Under the pieces are notes generated by a model that saw only the letters and a list, made by a program, of their open reading frames with translations, did not search any database and was not told the DNA's origin. A DNA stretch of 64,000 bases from Gemmatimonadota bacterium (GTDB taxonomy: Bacteria > Gemmatimonadota > Gemmatimonadetes > Longimicrobiales > Gaopeijiaceae), in contig JACZXQ010000009.1 of NCBI GenBank assembly GCA_022571515.1, forward strand, positions 1 to 64,000, written 5' to 3'. Position numbers and translations under genes: made by a program. Shown piece after piece: positions 8,146-15,914 of this stretch. Numbering within the stretch: position 1 is the stretch's first letter; each line of letters opens with the position of its first letter.

Positions 8146-9732
8146 CTACCCCCCTCCCCTCCCCTTGCGCGGAATCCTCTCGTCGCTCATGGCCGCGTGG
8201 TACACGAACGTGGCCAGGATGACGGCGTTCTTCATCAGGTCCTCGACGGGGATGGTGTCGAAGAAGTCCAGGTTGGTGTGACCGCCGGTGCCGCCCACGC
8301 GGGCCTGTAGGAACTGGAAGGCCGGCAGACCGACAGCGTCGAACGGCACGTGGTCGGTGCTACCCCTACTCTGTACCGAGATGGTCGTCATCCCCATGTC
8401 CCTGAGCGGCTCCATCCAGGACGCGAACGTCTGACGGACGTGCTCGTTGCCCTGTAGGAAGATCCCACGGTACTGCCCGGGCCCATAGTCCTGGTTGAAG
8501 TACACCGAGAACTTCTCGTACTCGGGGGTGACACCCACGGCGGGGTCGTTCGGATCGCCGAAGTGCTTCTTCACGTACGCCCGGGAGCCGTAGAGGCCCT
8601 GCTCCTCGCCCGACCACAGGGCAACGCGAACCGTGCGACGCGGCACGGCGCCCACGGCCCGCAGGATGCGCGCGGCCTCGAGCATCACCGCCACGCCCGA
8701 CGTGTTGTCGCTGGCGTTGGGGCTGGCGTGCCAGGTGTCGAAGTGAGCGCCCAGCATGACGACCTCGTCCGCGAGGTCGGTGCCGGGGATCTCGCCCAGC
8801 ACGTTGCTCGCCTGCTCCACCGTCTCGCCGTGCCGGTTCCGAATCTCGACTTCGATGGTGACGGGGATGTCCCGCCGCAGGATGCGGTACATCCGGTTGT
8901 AGTGCTCGGGCGTGACGGCGACGATGGGCAAGGAGGAGAGCGTCACCTCCCGCGCCCAGAGGTCGGCCTTGGCGCCCGGACGGGCGAAGCCCCGCACCGC
9001 TCCCGGCCAGCCGCTCCTGGACTCCAGGACCACGGCGACGTCCTCGGCCACCCAGAAGGCCAGCCGCTCCTCGGCCGTCAGCAGGTCCGGGTTCCGCCGC
9101 GGCGGATCCGATAACAGTCGGGACAGGTAGCGGTCCGGGCTCGCCGCCGGCAGCACGACGTCCTCCTCGAGCGCCCGCAGCTCCTCGTCCGTCCGACGCG
9201 GAGTACCGGTGGCGAACCGGGTCAGGTCGATCCTGGGCGGGGGCGTCCCGAGGACGGCCATCCCGCTGAGCCGGCCCCGGTATCGCTCGAGGTCCTGCCT
9301 GGTCCGAACGTCGGCGATCACCACCTGGAGCCGCTGCTTCCCGTCCGTTCCCGGCGTGTGGGCGATCGGGTAGCCGACCATGGGCGTGTAGTCCGGCTCC
9401 ATGAGGTGCAGGGACACGTACTCGTTGTCCCAGCTCACCCCGTAGTCCATGAACGGCTCGCGAGCCGTGTTGACCAGACCGATCCGCTTCATCTCGCCCA
9501 GGACCCACTCCTGCGCGCGGTCCATGTCGCGGGAGTTCGTGAGACGGGCACCCAGCACGTCGGTCATGTAGGAGAAGGTATTCGCGAGCTGTGAGCGCTG
9601 CAGCCCTTCCTCGCGGATACGGGCCACCATGTCGAGGTCGATGGAGGTCGGCGAGGTCTGTGCTGCGGAGCCACTCCACCCCAAGGGTAGGGCGGCGACG
9701 GAGAAGACCAGGGTGCGGAGCAAGGAGCGCAT
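8146..9732 (-). CDS. Exported M28-family zinc metallopeptidase
   Basis: 528 residues. The signal peptide (LLRTLVFSVAALPLGWSGSAAQ) is followed by a PA-like insert and then the M28 catalytic domain. The metal ligand cluster is visible: LGAHFDTWHASPNASDNTSG supplies His-x-Asp and the bridging Asp, ALWSGEEQGLYGSRAYV the Glu pair, and GGTGGHTNLDFFD the late His. It probably cleaves N-terminal residues or carboxyl-terminal residues of peptides outside the cytoplasm. The start at 9732 was chosen because the signal peptide begins there. It is a single gene with fragments of other genes upstream. Confidence 0.9.
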   Translation of the reverse strand: MRSLLRTLVFSVAALPLGWSGSAAQTSPTSIDLDMVARIREEGLQRSQLANTFSYMTDVLGARLTNSRDMDRAQEWVLGEMKRIGLVNTAREPFMDYGVSWDNEYVSLHLMEPDYTPMVGYPIAHTPGTDGKQRLQVVIADVRTRQDLERYRGRLSGMAVLGTPPPRIDLTRFATGTPRRTDEELRALEEDVVLPAASPDRYLSRLLSDPPRRNPDLLTAEERLAFWVAEDVAVVLESRSGWPGAVRGFARPGAKADLWAREVTLSSLPIVAVTPEHYNRMYRILRRDIPVTIEVEIRNRHGETVEQASNVLGEIPGTDLADEVVMLGAHFDTWHASPNASDNTSGVAVMLEAARILRAVGAVPRRTVRVALWSGEEQGLYGSRAYVKKHFGDPNDPAVGVTPEYEKFSVYFNQDYGPGQYRGIFLQGNEHVRQTFASWMEPLRDMGMTTISVQSRGSTDHVPFDAVGLPAFQFLQARVGGTGGHTNLDFFDTIPVEDLMKNAVILATFVYHAAMSDERIPRKGRGGG

Positions 9733-9840
9733 GGCTGAGTCGATCCGGGTTCGGGGCGTTACGGGCTGGTAGGGCCAAGATTGGAGGCGTGGGATGTTCG
9801 AGCAACTCGGCGGGGGCGGGCCCTGATTGCCCACCTCTCC

Positions 9841-10281
9841 TCAGGTCCGCTCCAGGTACGACACCTTCACGAAGAACTGCCGCGCATCGCCGCGCAGCCG
9901 TCCGGTCCGCTGCAGCTCCCGACCCACGCCCGGCGTATCCACCAACTCGAGATTCTGTGCGTTCGAGTTGACCCCCGCGTAGACGGCGGTCCAGGGATTG
10001 AGGCGGAAGCCAATGCTGGTGTTCAGCCACATCCAATCGCCGGTCTCGGGCTGTTTGCCCTCCACGGGGTTGAAGTTGGTCTGGTGCCCCCAACCGAAGT
10101 TTCCGTTCACCGAGAGCCAGTCCCAAGAGTTGGTTCGGAACTCGATGTCCCAGAAGCCCACGTCGTAGGCTCGGATCTCAGTGATGGCAGGGTGATCCTG
10201 GGGCCGGAGCCGCTCGGTGGCCTTCCGGTAGTTGACCTCGAAGCCCGTGTTGCTGAGGAAGACAACCGACGGTCTTGTCAT
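9841..10281 (-). pseudogene. C-terminal fragment of DUF5916-like outer-membrane protein
   Basis: 146 residues. The sequence is rich in alternating hydrophobic/aromatic beta strands (DVGFWDIEFRTNSWDWLSV, then NGNFGWGHQTNFNP) and ends DARQFFVKVSYLERT. This resembles the barrel-like C-terminal part of the large exported DUF5916 proteins, whose N-terminal carbohydrate-binding and barrel regions (500+ residues) are missing. The ATG overlaps the stop of the next fragment (ATGA), but this is probably coincidence of a breakpoint. I see no ribosome site. Confidence 0.5.
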
Positions 10282-10532
10282 GGTTCGGTGCCCACGTCCT
10301 CGATCCGCACGTCATCGATCCAGAGCGTTCCCGGCTGTAGGATGTTCACTTCGAACCTGATGTTGCAGTACGTCTCCGGAACCGTATAGACGTATTCGAA
10401 TCGGCGCCATTCGTTCGTGCCCAATTCCCGCTTGCCGAGAACCTCCAGTATTCCGGGTGGTGCCACCTTGGGCTTCTCGCTTCGGATCCTCAACCGAACC
10501 TCGCACCCGATGTTCTTCAGCCAGAAGCTCAC
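10278..10532 (-). pseudogene. Fragment of a carbohydrate-binding-type beta-sandwich domain
   Basis: The frame carries SYKVSFWLKNIGCEVRLRI, TNEWRRFEYVYTVPE and ILQPGTLWIDDVRIEDV, the usual C-terminal half of a CBM-like jelly-roll (the strand ending in LWIDDVxIE is typical). The frame stays open upstream to the GC hairpin at 10641 but has no plausible start or signal peptide. It is therefore a remnant whose parent cannot be named. Confidence 0.5.
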
Positions 10533-10640
10533 CTTGTAGGATCGCTGCGCCTCGGTGGGAGTGACTTGGAAGATGCCCGCCGTACGCCATCCGCCGGAAG
10601 GACAAAATGGTGCCGCGTACGTCGATAGTCCACGGCAAGA

Positions 10641-10670
10641 CCCCCCGGCAGACCGCAGCCTGCCGGGGGG
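10641..10670 (+). terminator. Strong GC hairpin, terminator-like
   Basis: CCCCCCGGCAG and CTGCCGGGGGG form a perfect 11-bp stem around an 8-base loop (accgcagc). TTCGT follows on the plus strand and TCTTG on the minus strand, so the U-runs are poor both ways. No intact gene ends here. It may be the left-over terminator of a lost gene. Confidence 0.55.
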
Positions 10671-10697
10671 TTCGTCGGTCGGGCCTTCCCGAGACTT

Positions 10698-11095
10698 AGG
10701 GACAAGTCACGCTGCCGGCCTCAACGACTTCCAGCAACCTTCCGTCGAAGGGGAGATTGTAGGTCGTCCAAGAACCGAATGGAGTGCGGCATCCGGTGAT
10801 GATTGCGGCGCGTCTCGTCATGAGGCTTGCCCGGTGCTGAGCGGCGGCCGACGAACAGAGTCAGCTCGCCGCGATGCGCTGAGGGCGGCGGCGCACCACC
10901 ACCGAAGCGGAGCCGTGAAGGTGGTTCGGCAGCCCTGACGGGGGAGGCGATCCCTCGGGCGGCGGGGCCCTCGTCGCGTCTAGCCATGTTCATGCCACGG
11001 GACCCGACTCACCGTCCGGGATGCGCCTCACCTCACGCCGTGTACGAGTCAGCCCTCGATCACACCGACCCCTTCGGCCCACCGCACCGAACTGT
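10698..11095. other. No confident gene
   Basis: High-GC sequence with only overlapping low-information frames. A 41-codon minus-strand frame (10696-10821) begins MTRRAAIITGCRTPFG, like a thiolase N-terminus, then changes to unrelated sequence; see the rejected list. Confidence 0.4.
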
Positions 11096-11430
11096 GGGCC
11101 CGTCTACCGCCGGCGCCGCCCTACCCTGACGCCGCTCTATCCGCTGGTCCAACACCACCTCGAGACTTTCCTCGCACAGGCCGCCGAGGCGGATCCCATG
11201 GCGGACGGCGTCCCCTCATGGGTCGAGCGTGAGTTCCGGGACCACGCTTCGCGCGGTGCCCTCTGCGTTGCGGTATTCTGGCGCACGGATTCGCTCGCGC
11301 CCGCTGCTCCGGTTGTGGCTACGACTTCTTGGTCGCGTTCAGTTGCAAGGGCCGCGGTGTGTGTCCCTCCTGTAACGCTCGCCGTATGGTCGAGACCGCC
11401 GCCCATCTCATCGATAACGTCTTGCGAATA
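11096..11430 (+). mobile_element. IS91-family transposase N-terminal remnant (frameshifted)
   Basis: One frame reads YRRRRPTLTPLYPLVQHHL, ETFLAQ and PSWVEREFRDH. Near 11265 the reading shifts to CGILAHGFARARCSGCGYDF, LVAFSCKGRGVCPSCNARRM and ETAAHLIDNVL. Together they are the N-terminal zinc-finger region of IS91/ISCR-type rolling-circle (Y2) transposases. The zinc ligands C-x2-C and C-x2-C are visible. The catalytic tyrosine domain is absent, so the element is dead. No terminal sequences were found. Confidence 0.8.
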
Positions 11431-11788
11431 GCGACGGTAGTAAAGACGAAGTCTTCTTTCGGTGGCACGTGCTGGAGAAGAGCCACGCACCGCCTGGTTA
11501 CCTTGGAGTACAGCCGCCCATCCTTGCGGCGGCTCATCGGCTCGAAATCGGTCATGACCCCTCCCCGGTCGGATTAGGGTTACTATCTTCTGTGGAAGGT
11601 GCAGTGAATCTTCCGAGACGGACGGGCATGCCTCGATTCCTGGGAGGGGACCGTATTTTACTGAGCTACCAGCCTAGGCACAAGCTTTCTCGGGTCGTGC
11701 CGCCGCCACCACCGGGCGCTCACGGATGCGGTTGCCGGAGTCAGGCATCAGTGATACTCAACATCCACCTTATCGCAATTTTTTGACA
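11431..11788. other. No confident gene
   Basis: No frame with recognisable motif or good ribosome site. The end near 11775 has a short A/T-rich stretch (CAATTTTTTGAC) beyond the 3' end of the minus-strand gene at 11789, which could serve its termination. Confidence 0.4.
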
Positions 11789-12124
11789 TCACTTACGTCC
11801 CTTTCCTTTACCCCTCCCCAGCAAGAATTTGTTGACCAGTTGATCGTTGATACCGAGCGCTGAAGTAGCGCTGGCCACCAGTCCAGCCAACACGATGAAC
11901 ACCCACTCAAACATCGACCCGTGCTCGACATCGGGGGTCACAGCGGTGACGTGTAGTACGTCCATGCCGTGCAGCGTCATAGCGAATCCGACGCAGAGCA
12001 CAGCGTTGATCGCAAGCGCCCAGCGCCCGCTCAGATTGCCCTTGACCGAAATGCCCTCGGCTACCATCCAACAGACCGCCGCGATGCCTACTATCTCGCC
12101 AAGAAACAACACGACTTCGATCAT
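11789..12124 (-). CDS. Small inner-membrane protein, three predicted helices
   Basis: 111 residues with three hydrophobic segments (about 3-22, 33-53, 73-92) and a very basic tail, GRGKGKGRK. The start MIEVVLFLGEIVGIAAV has GAGAAAGGAGGAGCC before it, a very strong ribosome site. The layout (short, three helices, basic cytoplasmic end) resembles holin-like or other small membrane proteins, but no specific family was recognised. It stands alone between IS remnants, so it may be horizontally acquired. Confidence 0.65.
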   Translation of the reverse strand: MIEVVLFLGEIVGIAAVCWMVAEGISVKGNLSGRWALAINAVLCVGFAMTLHGMDVLHVTAVTPDVEHGSMFEWVFIVLAGLVASATSALGINDQLVNKFLLGRGKGKGRK

Positions 12125-12619
12125 GGCTCCTCCTTTCTCTCCTGTCTCCGCTCAACCCTAGAGAGGCATTCAGCGATGCCCTCTTGCGTTATGCTGAAGG
12201 TCCCCAGGAAGAGTCAACGTGGCTAGGTCTTTCTGCTTCGCCGCCGGGGGGGAGAGCGGCTGGATACCCACACGTCGATGTTACCCTACGGAAAGGTTAG
12301 CCGCAAGCCGGTGCTACCCCACCACCACCCGCCTCACCCTCTCGGGCCGGAGCCCAGCGGAGTGAGGGCGGGCTGAGCTGTCCCCAGGGATCCCACCATC
12401 AGGGCTCCAGGTCCGGGTGAAACCCTCTGCGCCGATCAGGGCCTGGCAAACGCAGTAGCGAGAATCCTGTGCACGGGACGGATGGGTGGGTACATTTGAA
12501 ATGGCGCTCTCACTGGGTTGTGGCCTGCCTGGAACCACCTACACCCGGACGGAAGACGCCCGGCCTATTCGGCCGGTCACAGGATTGGTCACGAAGTAAT
12601 GAGCCTAAGGGGTGCACAG
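12125..12619. other. Long spacer, no confident gene
   Basis: About 495 bp between the divergent small membrane protein and the lipoprotein gene. Frames here have no known motif. Promoters for both neighbours should lie inside, but I could not pick a clear -35/-10 pair. Confidence 0.4.
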
Positions 12620-13180
12620 GTGAGTAAAAGGATCGCTTCTCGTATCTCGACGATGTTCGTGCTGGGCGGCCTGGCGAGCTGCTCAGGCATTACGGCCCCG
12701 GCGGCCGGCCCGGACACGACCAGCTTCGAGCCCGTGTGGATCTCAGCGTCGTGGGGCGGTGGTGCCGTGACGCCGACCGACCGCACGAATCGCGAACCGA
12801 CACCCTTCAATGGAGCACGGTGTCCCGCGACCTCGGTGAGGCTCGAGAACTATATTTCGGGAAATGACGCGCCCAAGCCGTCGGCCGTACCTGGCCTCTA
12901 CCTCTGGAACAACTGCACCGACATCATCAGCGTCGGGATCTGCGTAAGAAAGGGCTCCGCCGCCCAACCCGCTGGCAATTTCCACCTCAGTGCCTGCGCA
13001 ACGGATCCCCTGTTGACGCCGTTTCTCGACCTGAAGATTTTCACCATCAACAGTGGTAGGTTTCCCGGGGTGTTCATCCCGACGAGCGGATCGCCGTCCA
13101 TCGAGGCCTTCTTCTGCAGCGACCGGTCCTGGCTTCTTGCACCGCCAGCCGCTGCGAAGGTGAGCTGCGTCGCATTTTAG
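12620..13180 (+). CDS. Putative lipoprotein, unknown function
   Basis: 186 residues from the GTG at 12620, which has AAGGGG eight bases upstream. The N-terminus (KRIASRISTMFVLGGLASCSG) is a lipoprotein signal with lipobox L-A-S-C, so the mature protein is lipid-anchored. The body has many Cys (GARCPATS, WNNCTD, VGICVRKG, SACATD, FFCSD, KVSCVAF), suggesting three disulfide bonds outside the cytoplasm. The even Cys spacing suggests a small disulfide-stabilised beta fold. No family was recognised. Confidence 0.6.
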   Translation: MSKRIASRISTMFVLGGLASCSGITAPAAGPDTTSFEPVWISASWGGGAVTPTDRTNREPTPFNGARCPATSVRLENYISGNDAPKPSAVPGLYLWNNCTDIISVGICVRKGSAAQPAGNFHLSACATDPLLTPFLDLKIFTINSGRFPGVFIPTSGSPSIEAFFCSDRSWLLAPPAAAKVSCVAF

Positions 13181-13214
13181 GGGCACGCCCTCGTTCGGCC
13201 ACGCTCCCTGACGA

Positions 13215-13387
13215 CCCCCCTCGGAATGGAAGACCATGCGGATCGTTAGCGCGGCATCGAGCGCTTCATCCGAAAGCCAGACCGTGAGGTCGCCACGCTT
13301 CTGCAGGCCAGCCTCGTACGCAGGCCAATTCCGTACCCGATACTGAGACTTCGCGTGCTTGTACTGGCTTCGCTTCGGATACTTCAT
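13215..13387 (-). mobile_element. IS5-family transposase remnant with internal deletion
   Basis: The start MKYPKRSQYKHAKSQYRVRN, then WPAYEAGLQKRGDLTVWLSD, is the conserved N-terminus of IS5-group DDE transposases. After DEALDA it jumps straight to ALTIRMVFH, which in full-length enzymes comes about 20 residues later, and then loses similarity. The DDE catalytic residues are absent. It is a short dead fragment lying in antisense to the end of nothing else recognisable. Confidence 0.75.
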
Positions 13388-13621
13388 CGCTGGCGGCTCC
13401 GGGGGCTAGGGCTTCACGTCACTTTGAAGCTACACTCCGGAGCCATGCACCAACGCCCCGTGGAATGGCCGAACGGAGCCGACGTGGCCCCGAGTTTCCT
13501 TCACGAACGGGGTGTCACAGTTTAGAGTTATCGTTGACATGCCCCACAGCTTCGCTATCGTCCGTTAAATAGCCTTTTCGACGATTTCAACATCTTTTCG
13601 ACCACTTAGACCGGACCGACC

Positions 13622-13717
13622 GTGAGCCCGCACGCACGACCGCGACGCCGACCGCGAATCAGCCGTCCACTTCCGAGGGAGCGGGCGCGTCCTGTCTTGC
13701 GTGGGGAGATTCGATAG
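13622..13717 (+). other. Possible proline/arginine-rich leader peptide upstream of proC
   Basis: A 31-codon frame (GTG to TAG) has 6 Pro and 11 Arg codons and ends inside a hairpin that lies before a terminator and proC. This is the layout of amino-acid attenuators for biosynthetic operons, and proline is the product of proC/proB. In a GC-rich genome Pro/Arg-rich frames arise by chance and there is no clear ribosome site, so this is a hypothesis only. Confidence 0.3.
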
Positions 13718-13735
13718 AACCACCTTCGATCCCCG
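13701..13735 (+). promoter_or_regulatory. Hairpin overlapping the leader stop codon
   Basis: GGGGA-(gat)-TCGA pairs with TCGA-TCCCC, giving nine pairs with a 3-base bulge. The leader TAG lies in the loop. A ribosome stalled in the leader would disturb this fold. No competing antiterminator pairing with the next hairpin was proven. Confidence 0.35.
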
Positions 13736-13749
13736 AGACCTGACGTTCG

Positions 13750-13779
13750 CCGGCCCCGTTTCCAGGAGCCGGTTTTTTT
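13750..13779 (+). terminator. Intrinsic terminator 18 bp before proC
   Basis: CCGGC and GCCGG arms enclose a 13-base loop, followed by seven T. It sits within the proC leader rather than after a gene, so it may work as an attenuator. Alternatively it is the terminator of a lost upstream gene. Confidence 0.6.
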
Positions 13780-13797
13780 GTTTCCGAGAGGTTTCCG

Positions 13798-14667
13798 ATG
13801 TCCGAAAAACCAACGTCCGATTCATCACCCGCCTCATCATCTGCCTCATCGTCCGTCAGCCTGGCCATTCTCGGCGGCGGAAATCTGGGCCGGGCCCTCG
13901 CGCGTGGCTTGGTGCGCAGCGGGACGCTGCGGCCGGACCAGATCCACGTCACCCGCCGGCATCCGGATGGGTTGAAGGAGTTGGCTGCCGAGGGCTTCCC
14001 GGTCGGGACCGATAATCTGGCGGCCATCCAGGCGCCCGGTACCGTGCTGATCGCGGTTCAGCCCCAGCAGATCGCGGATCTTCTCGACGGGATCCGGGGC
14101 GAGCTGGATCCCAACCGCCACAAGGTGATCTCGGTGGTCTCCGGTGTGACCGTCGCCCAGCTTCGGGAGATGATCCCGGCTCCGATTCCGGTGGTGCGAG
14201 CCATGCCGAACACGGCCGTCTCGATCGGGGAGTCGATGACCTGCCTCTCGGCCGATCCCGAATCGATCGGCAGCCTCGAAGAGGCAGAGGCTCTATTCAA
14301 GGGCGTGGGACTCACGCTCCGCATCGAGGACGAGATGATGGTCGGAGCCACGGCACTGTGTGCATGCGGCATCGCTTTCTTCCTCCGATCGGTTCGGGCC
14401 GCCTCCCAGGGGGGCATCGAGATCGGATTCCACCCCGAGGACGCGCTCCTGCTCGCGGCCCAGACCGCGAGGGGCGCCGCGTCGCTCGCGCTGCGCGACA
14501 ACCATCATCCGGAGTCGGAGATCGACCGGGTCACGACGCCACGGGGCTGCACGATCGCGGGGCTCAACGAGATGGAGCATCAGGGCTTCAGCTCAGCGAT
14601 GATCAAGGGCTTGGTGCTTTCCGCCCGAAAGGCCGGTGTGCTCTTCGACGACGGGGACGCTGCGTGA
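13798..14667 (+). CDS. proC: Pyrroline-5-carboxylate reductase
   Basis: 289 residues. ProC reduces 1-pyrroline-5-carboxylate to L-proline with NAD(P)H, the last step of proline synthesis. The N-terminal Rossmann motif is VSLAILGGGNLGRALARGL, and VVRAMPNTAVSIGESMT plus TTPRGCTIAGLNEME are the family signatures of the active-site and dimer domains. A Ser-rich 20-residue extension precedes the Rossmann strand. AGAGG lies before the ATG. Its last codons overlap the GTG of the truncated proB, so the two formed an operon. Confidence 0.93.
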   Translation: MSEKPTSDSSPASSSASSSVSLAILGGGNLGRALARGLVRSGTLRPDQIHVTRRHPDGLKELAAEGFPVGTDNLAAIQAPGTVLIAVQPQQIADLLDGIRGELDPNRHKVISVVSGVTVAQLREMIPAPIPVVRAMPNTAVSIGESMTCLSADPESIGSLEEAEALFKGVGLTLRIEDEMMVGATALCACGIAFFLRSVRAASQGGIEIGFHPEDALLLAAQTARGAASLALRDNHHPESEIDRVTTPRGCTIAGLNEMEHQGFSSAMIKGLVLSARKAGVLFDDGDAA

Positions 14668-15008
14668 CTTCCACGACGGGCACGCCGGGCGGGGGCCGGG
14701 ACTTCGGCGAGATCCTCCGGGTCGTCGTGAAGGTCGGGAGCGGCATCGTCGCCCCCACGGGACGGCTCGATCCGCTCGTCATCGAGCGCATCGCCCAGGA
14801 CGTTACCGCGCTGCGTGACAAGGGCCTCGAGGTCGTGCTGGTCGTGTCGGGTGCCGTTGCGGCGGGTTACCTCGGGATGGGAAGGGATCGGCCCCCGACC
14901 TCGGTCGTAGAGCGCCAAGCAGCGGCAGCGGTGGGGCAGTATCAACTCATGACGATGTTCGCGAGCGAGTTCGAGAAGTGCGACACGGTGGTCGCGCAGC
15001 TCCTCTAG
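14664..15008 (+). pseudogene. proB: Glutamate 5-kinase, 3'-truncated
   Basis: The GTG overlaps the proC stop (GTGA). The 114 residues match the N-terminus of ProB: LRVVVKVGSGIVAPTGRLD, then VVLVVSGAVAAGYLGMG (the phosphate-binding segment), then ERQAAAAVGQYQLMTMF. ProB is normally 250-370 residues. Here the frame ends VVAQLL-stop where sequence from an oppositely oriented ABC permease begins. The rest of the amino-acid-kinase fold and the PUA domain are missing, so the product cannot be active. Unless another proB exists elsewhere, proline synthesis from glutamate would be lost. Confidence 0.85.
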
Positions 15009-15446
15009 GTCTGTAGCTTGATGGCGGTCTCGCCGTCGGTTCTCACCATGCGGAGTGGTGAGGAGTACCCGATCTCTTCGACGAAATCGGCTCCTTCTCG
15101 CCAGGCTAGGGCACTCCCTTTGTATTGGAACGGGAGCGTGAACCCCGACGTTTCGCTGGTCGGGAAGATCTCCACCAGCCGGTCGGCATCCGGAAACGGC
15201 CCGGGCCGAATCAGCACCGCGTCCACCACCGTGAAGATGGCCGTGTTGGCGCCGATCCCGAGCCCGAGCGTCAGCAGCACCGTAACAGCGAACGTCGGGT
15301 GCTTCCTCGGGCCCCATGCCTTCTTCGATCATCTCATCGACGCGCATCTCGACGTGATGCCGCATCTCGAGATCGACCGAGTCTTCCCCCCAACCGCTTC
15401 GGGACCGTAGCCGGAAGAGTCGCTTGAACCGACCGGTGCGGCTCAC
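15005..15446 (-). pseudogene. Remnant of ADOP-type ABC permease (MacB/FtsX family)
   Basis: Two pieces in different frames. The first (start 15446) is the soluble prefix domain: RHHVEMRVDEMIEEGMGPEE. The second carries LLTLGLGIGANTAIFTVVDA and VLIRPGPFPDADRLVEIFP, the first helix and start of the periplasmic domain. The ~50 residues normally between them are deleted, and the ~700 residues after are missing beyond the breakpoint at about 15005. PadR lies directly upstream, so this was a third PadR-ADOP cassette like those at 34-40 kb. Confidence 0.85.
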
Positions 15447-15447
15447 C

Positions 15448-15792
15448 TCAGTCGGCTCCCGCAGTGGCGATGATCCGCCCCACGAGGTCCACGTATTGGC
15501 CCCAGTTCACCTCTTCCCGGGCCAACTGCTTCTCGCCCGCCGAGGTGAGCGTGTAGTACTTGGCCTTCCGGTTCTTCTCGCTGAGGCCCCATTCGGCCTC
15601 CACCAAACCCTTCCGCTCCAGTCGGTGAAGCGCCGGGTAGAGCGCACCTTCCTCGATCTTCAGAGCCCCTTGCGAGGCGTCTCGGATCCACCGTAGGACC
15701 CCGAAGCCGTGCTTGGCCTCACCATCCTTGAGGGTCTCCAGGATCAGGAACTCGAGGGTGCCTTGAAGCAGATCGATGCCACGCTTCGTCAT
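15448..15792 (-). CDS. PadR-family transcriptional regulator
   Basis: 114 residues. The winged-helix fold is clear: LLQGTLEFLILETLKDGEAK, then HGFGVLRWI, IEEGALYPALHRLERKGLVE and KYYTLTSAGEKQL. PadR proteins bind palindromic operators as dimers through the wing and a C-terminal helix, and usually repress their own operon. It controls, or once controlled, the broken permease that follows one base later. The two inverted repeats upstream are its likely targets. Confidence 0.92.
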   Translation of the reverse strand: MTKRGIDLLQGTLEFLILETLKDGEAKHGFGVLRWIRDASQGALKIEEGALYPALHRLERKGLVEAEWGLSEKNRKAKYYTLTSAGEKQLAREEVNWGQYVDLVGRIIATAGAD

Positions 15793-15811
15793 GATTCTGT
15801 TGCCCGTCTGT

Positions 15812-15867
15812 GGTTCCCCTAAATGCTCTAGGGAACCTAGGCACGCTCCCCTAAACGCACAAGGGGA
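15812..15867 (-). promoter_or_regulatory. Two inverted repeats upstream of PadR, probable operators
   Basis: GGTTCCC (15812-15818) and GGGAACC (15831-15837) form a perfect 7-bp inverted repeat. TCCCC (15847-15851) and GGGGA (15863-15867) form a second. Both share the core CCCCTAAA on the plus strand. Placement just before the start codon fits autorepression by PadR. Confidence 0.55.
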
Positions 15868-15914
15868 AGGAGGCTATGACTGTGCGAGGAGAAACGGGGG
15901 CGGCGAAACCCGCC

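Noticed and set aside
10696-10821. 41-codon minus-strand frame starting like a thiolase (RRAAIITGCRTPFG)
   Set aside because: Only about 14 residues fit and the rest does not. There is no ribosome site. It could be a micro-remnant but cannot be supported.
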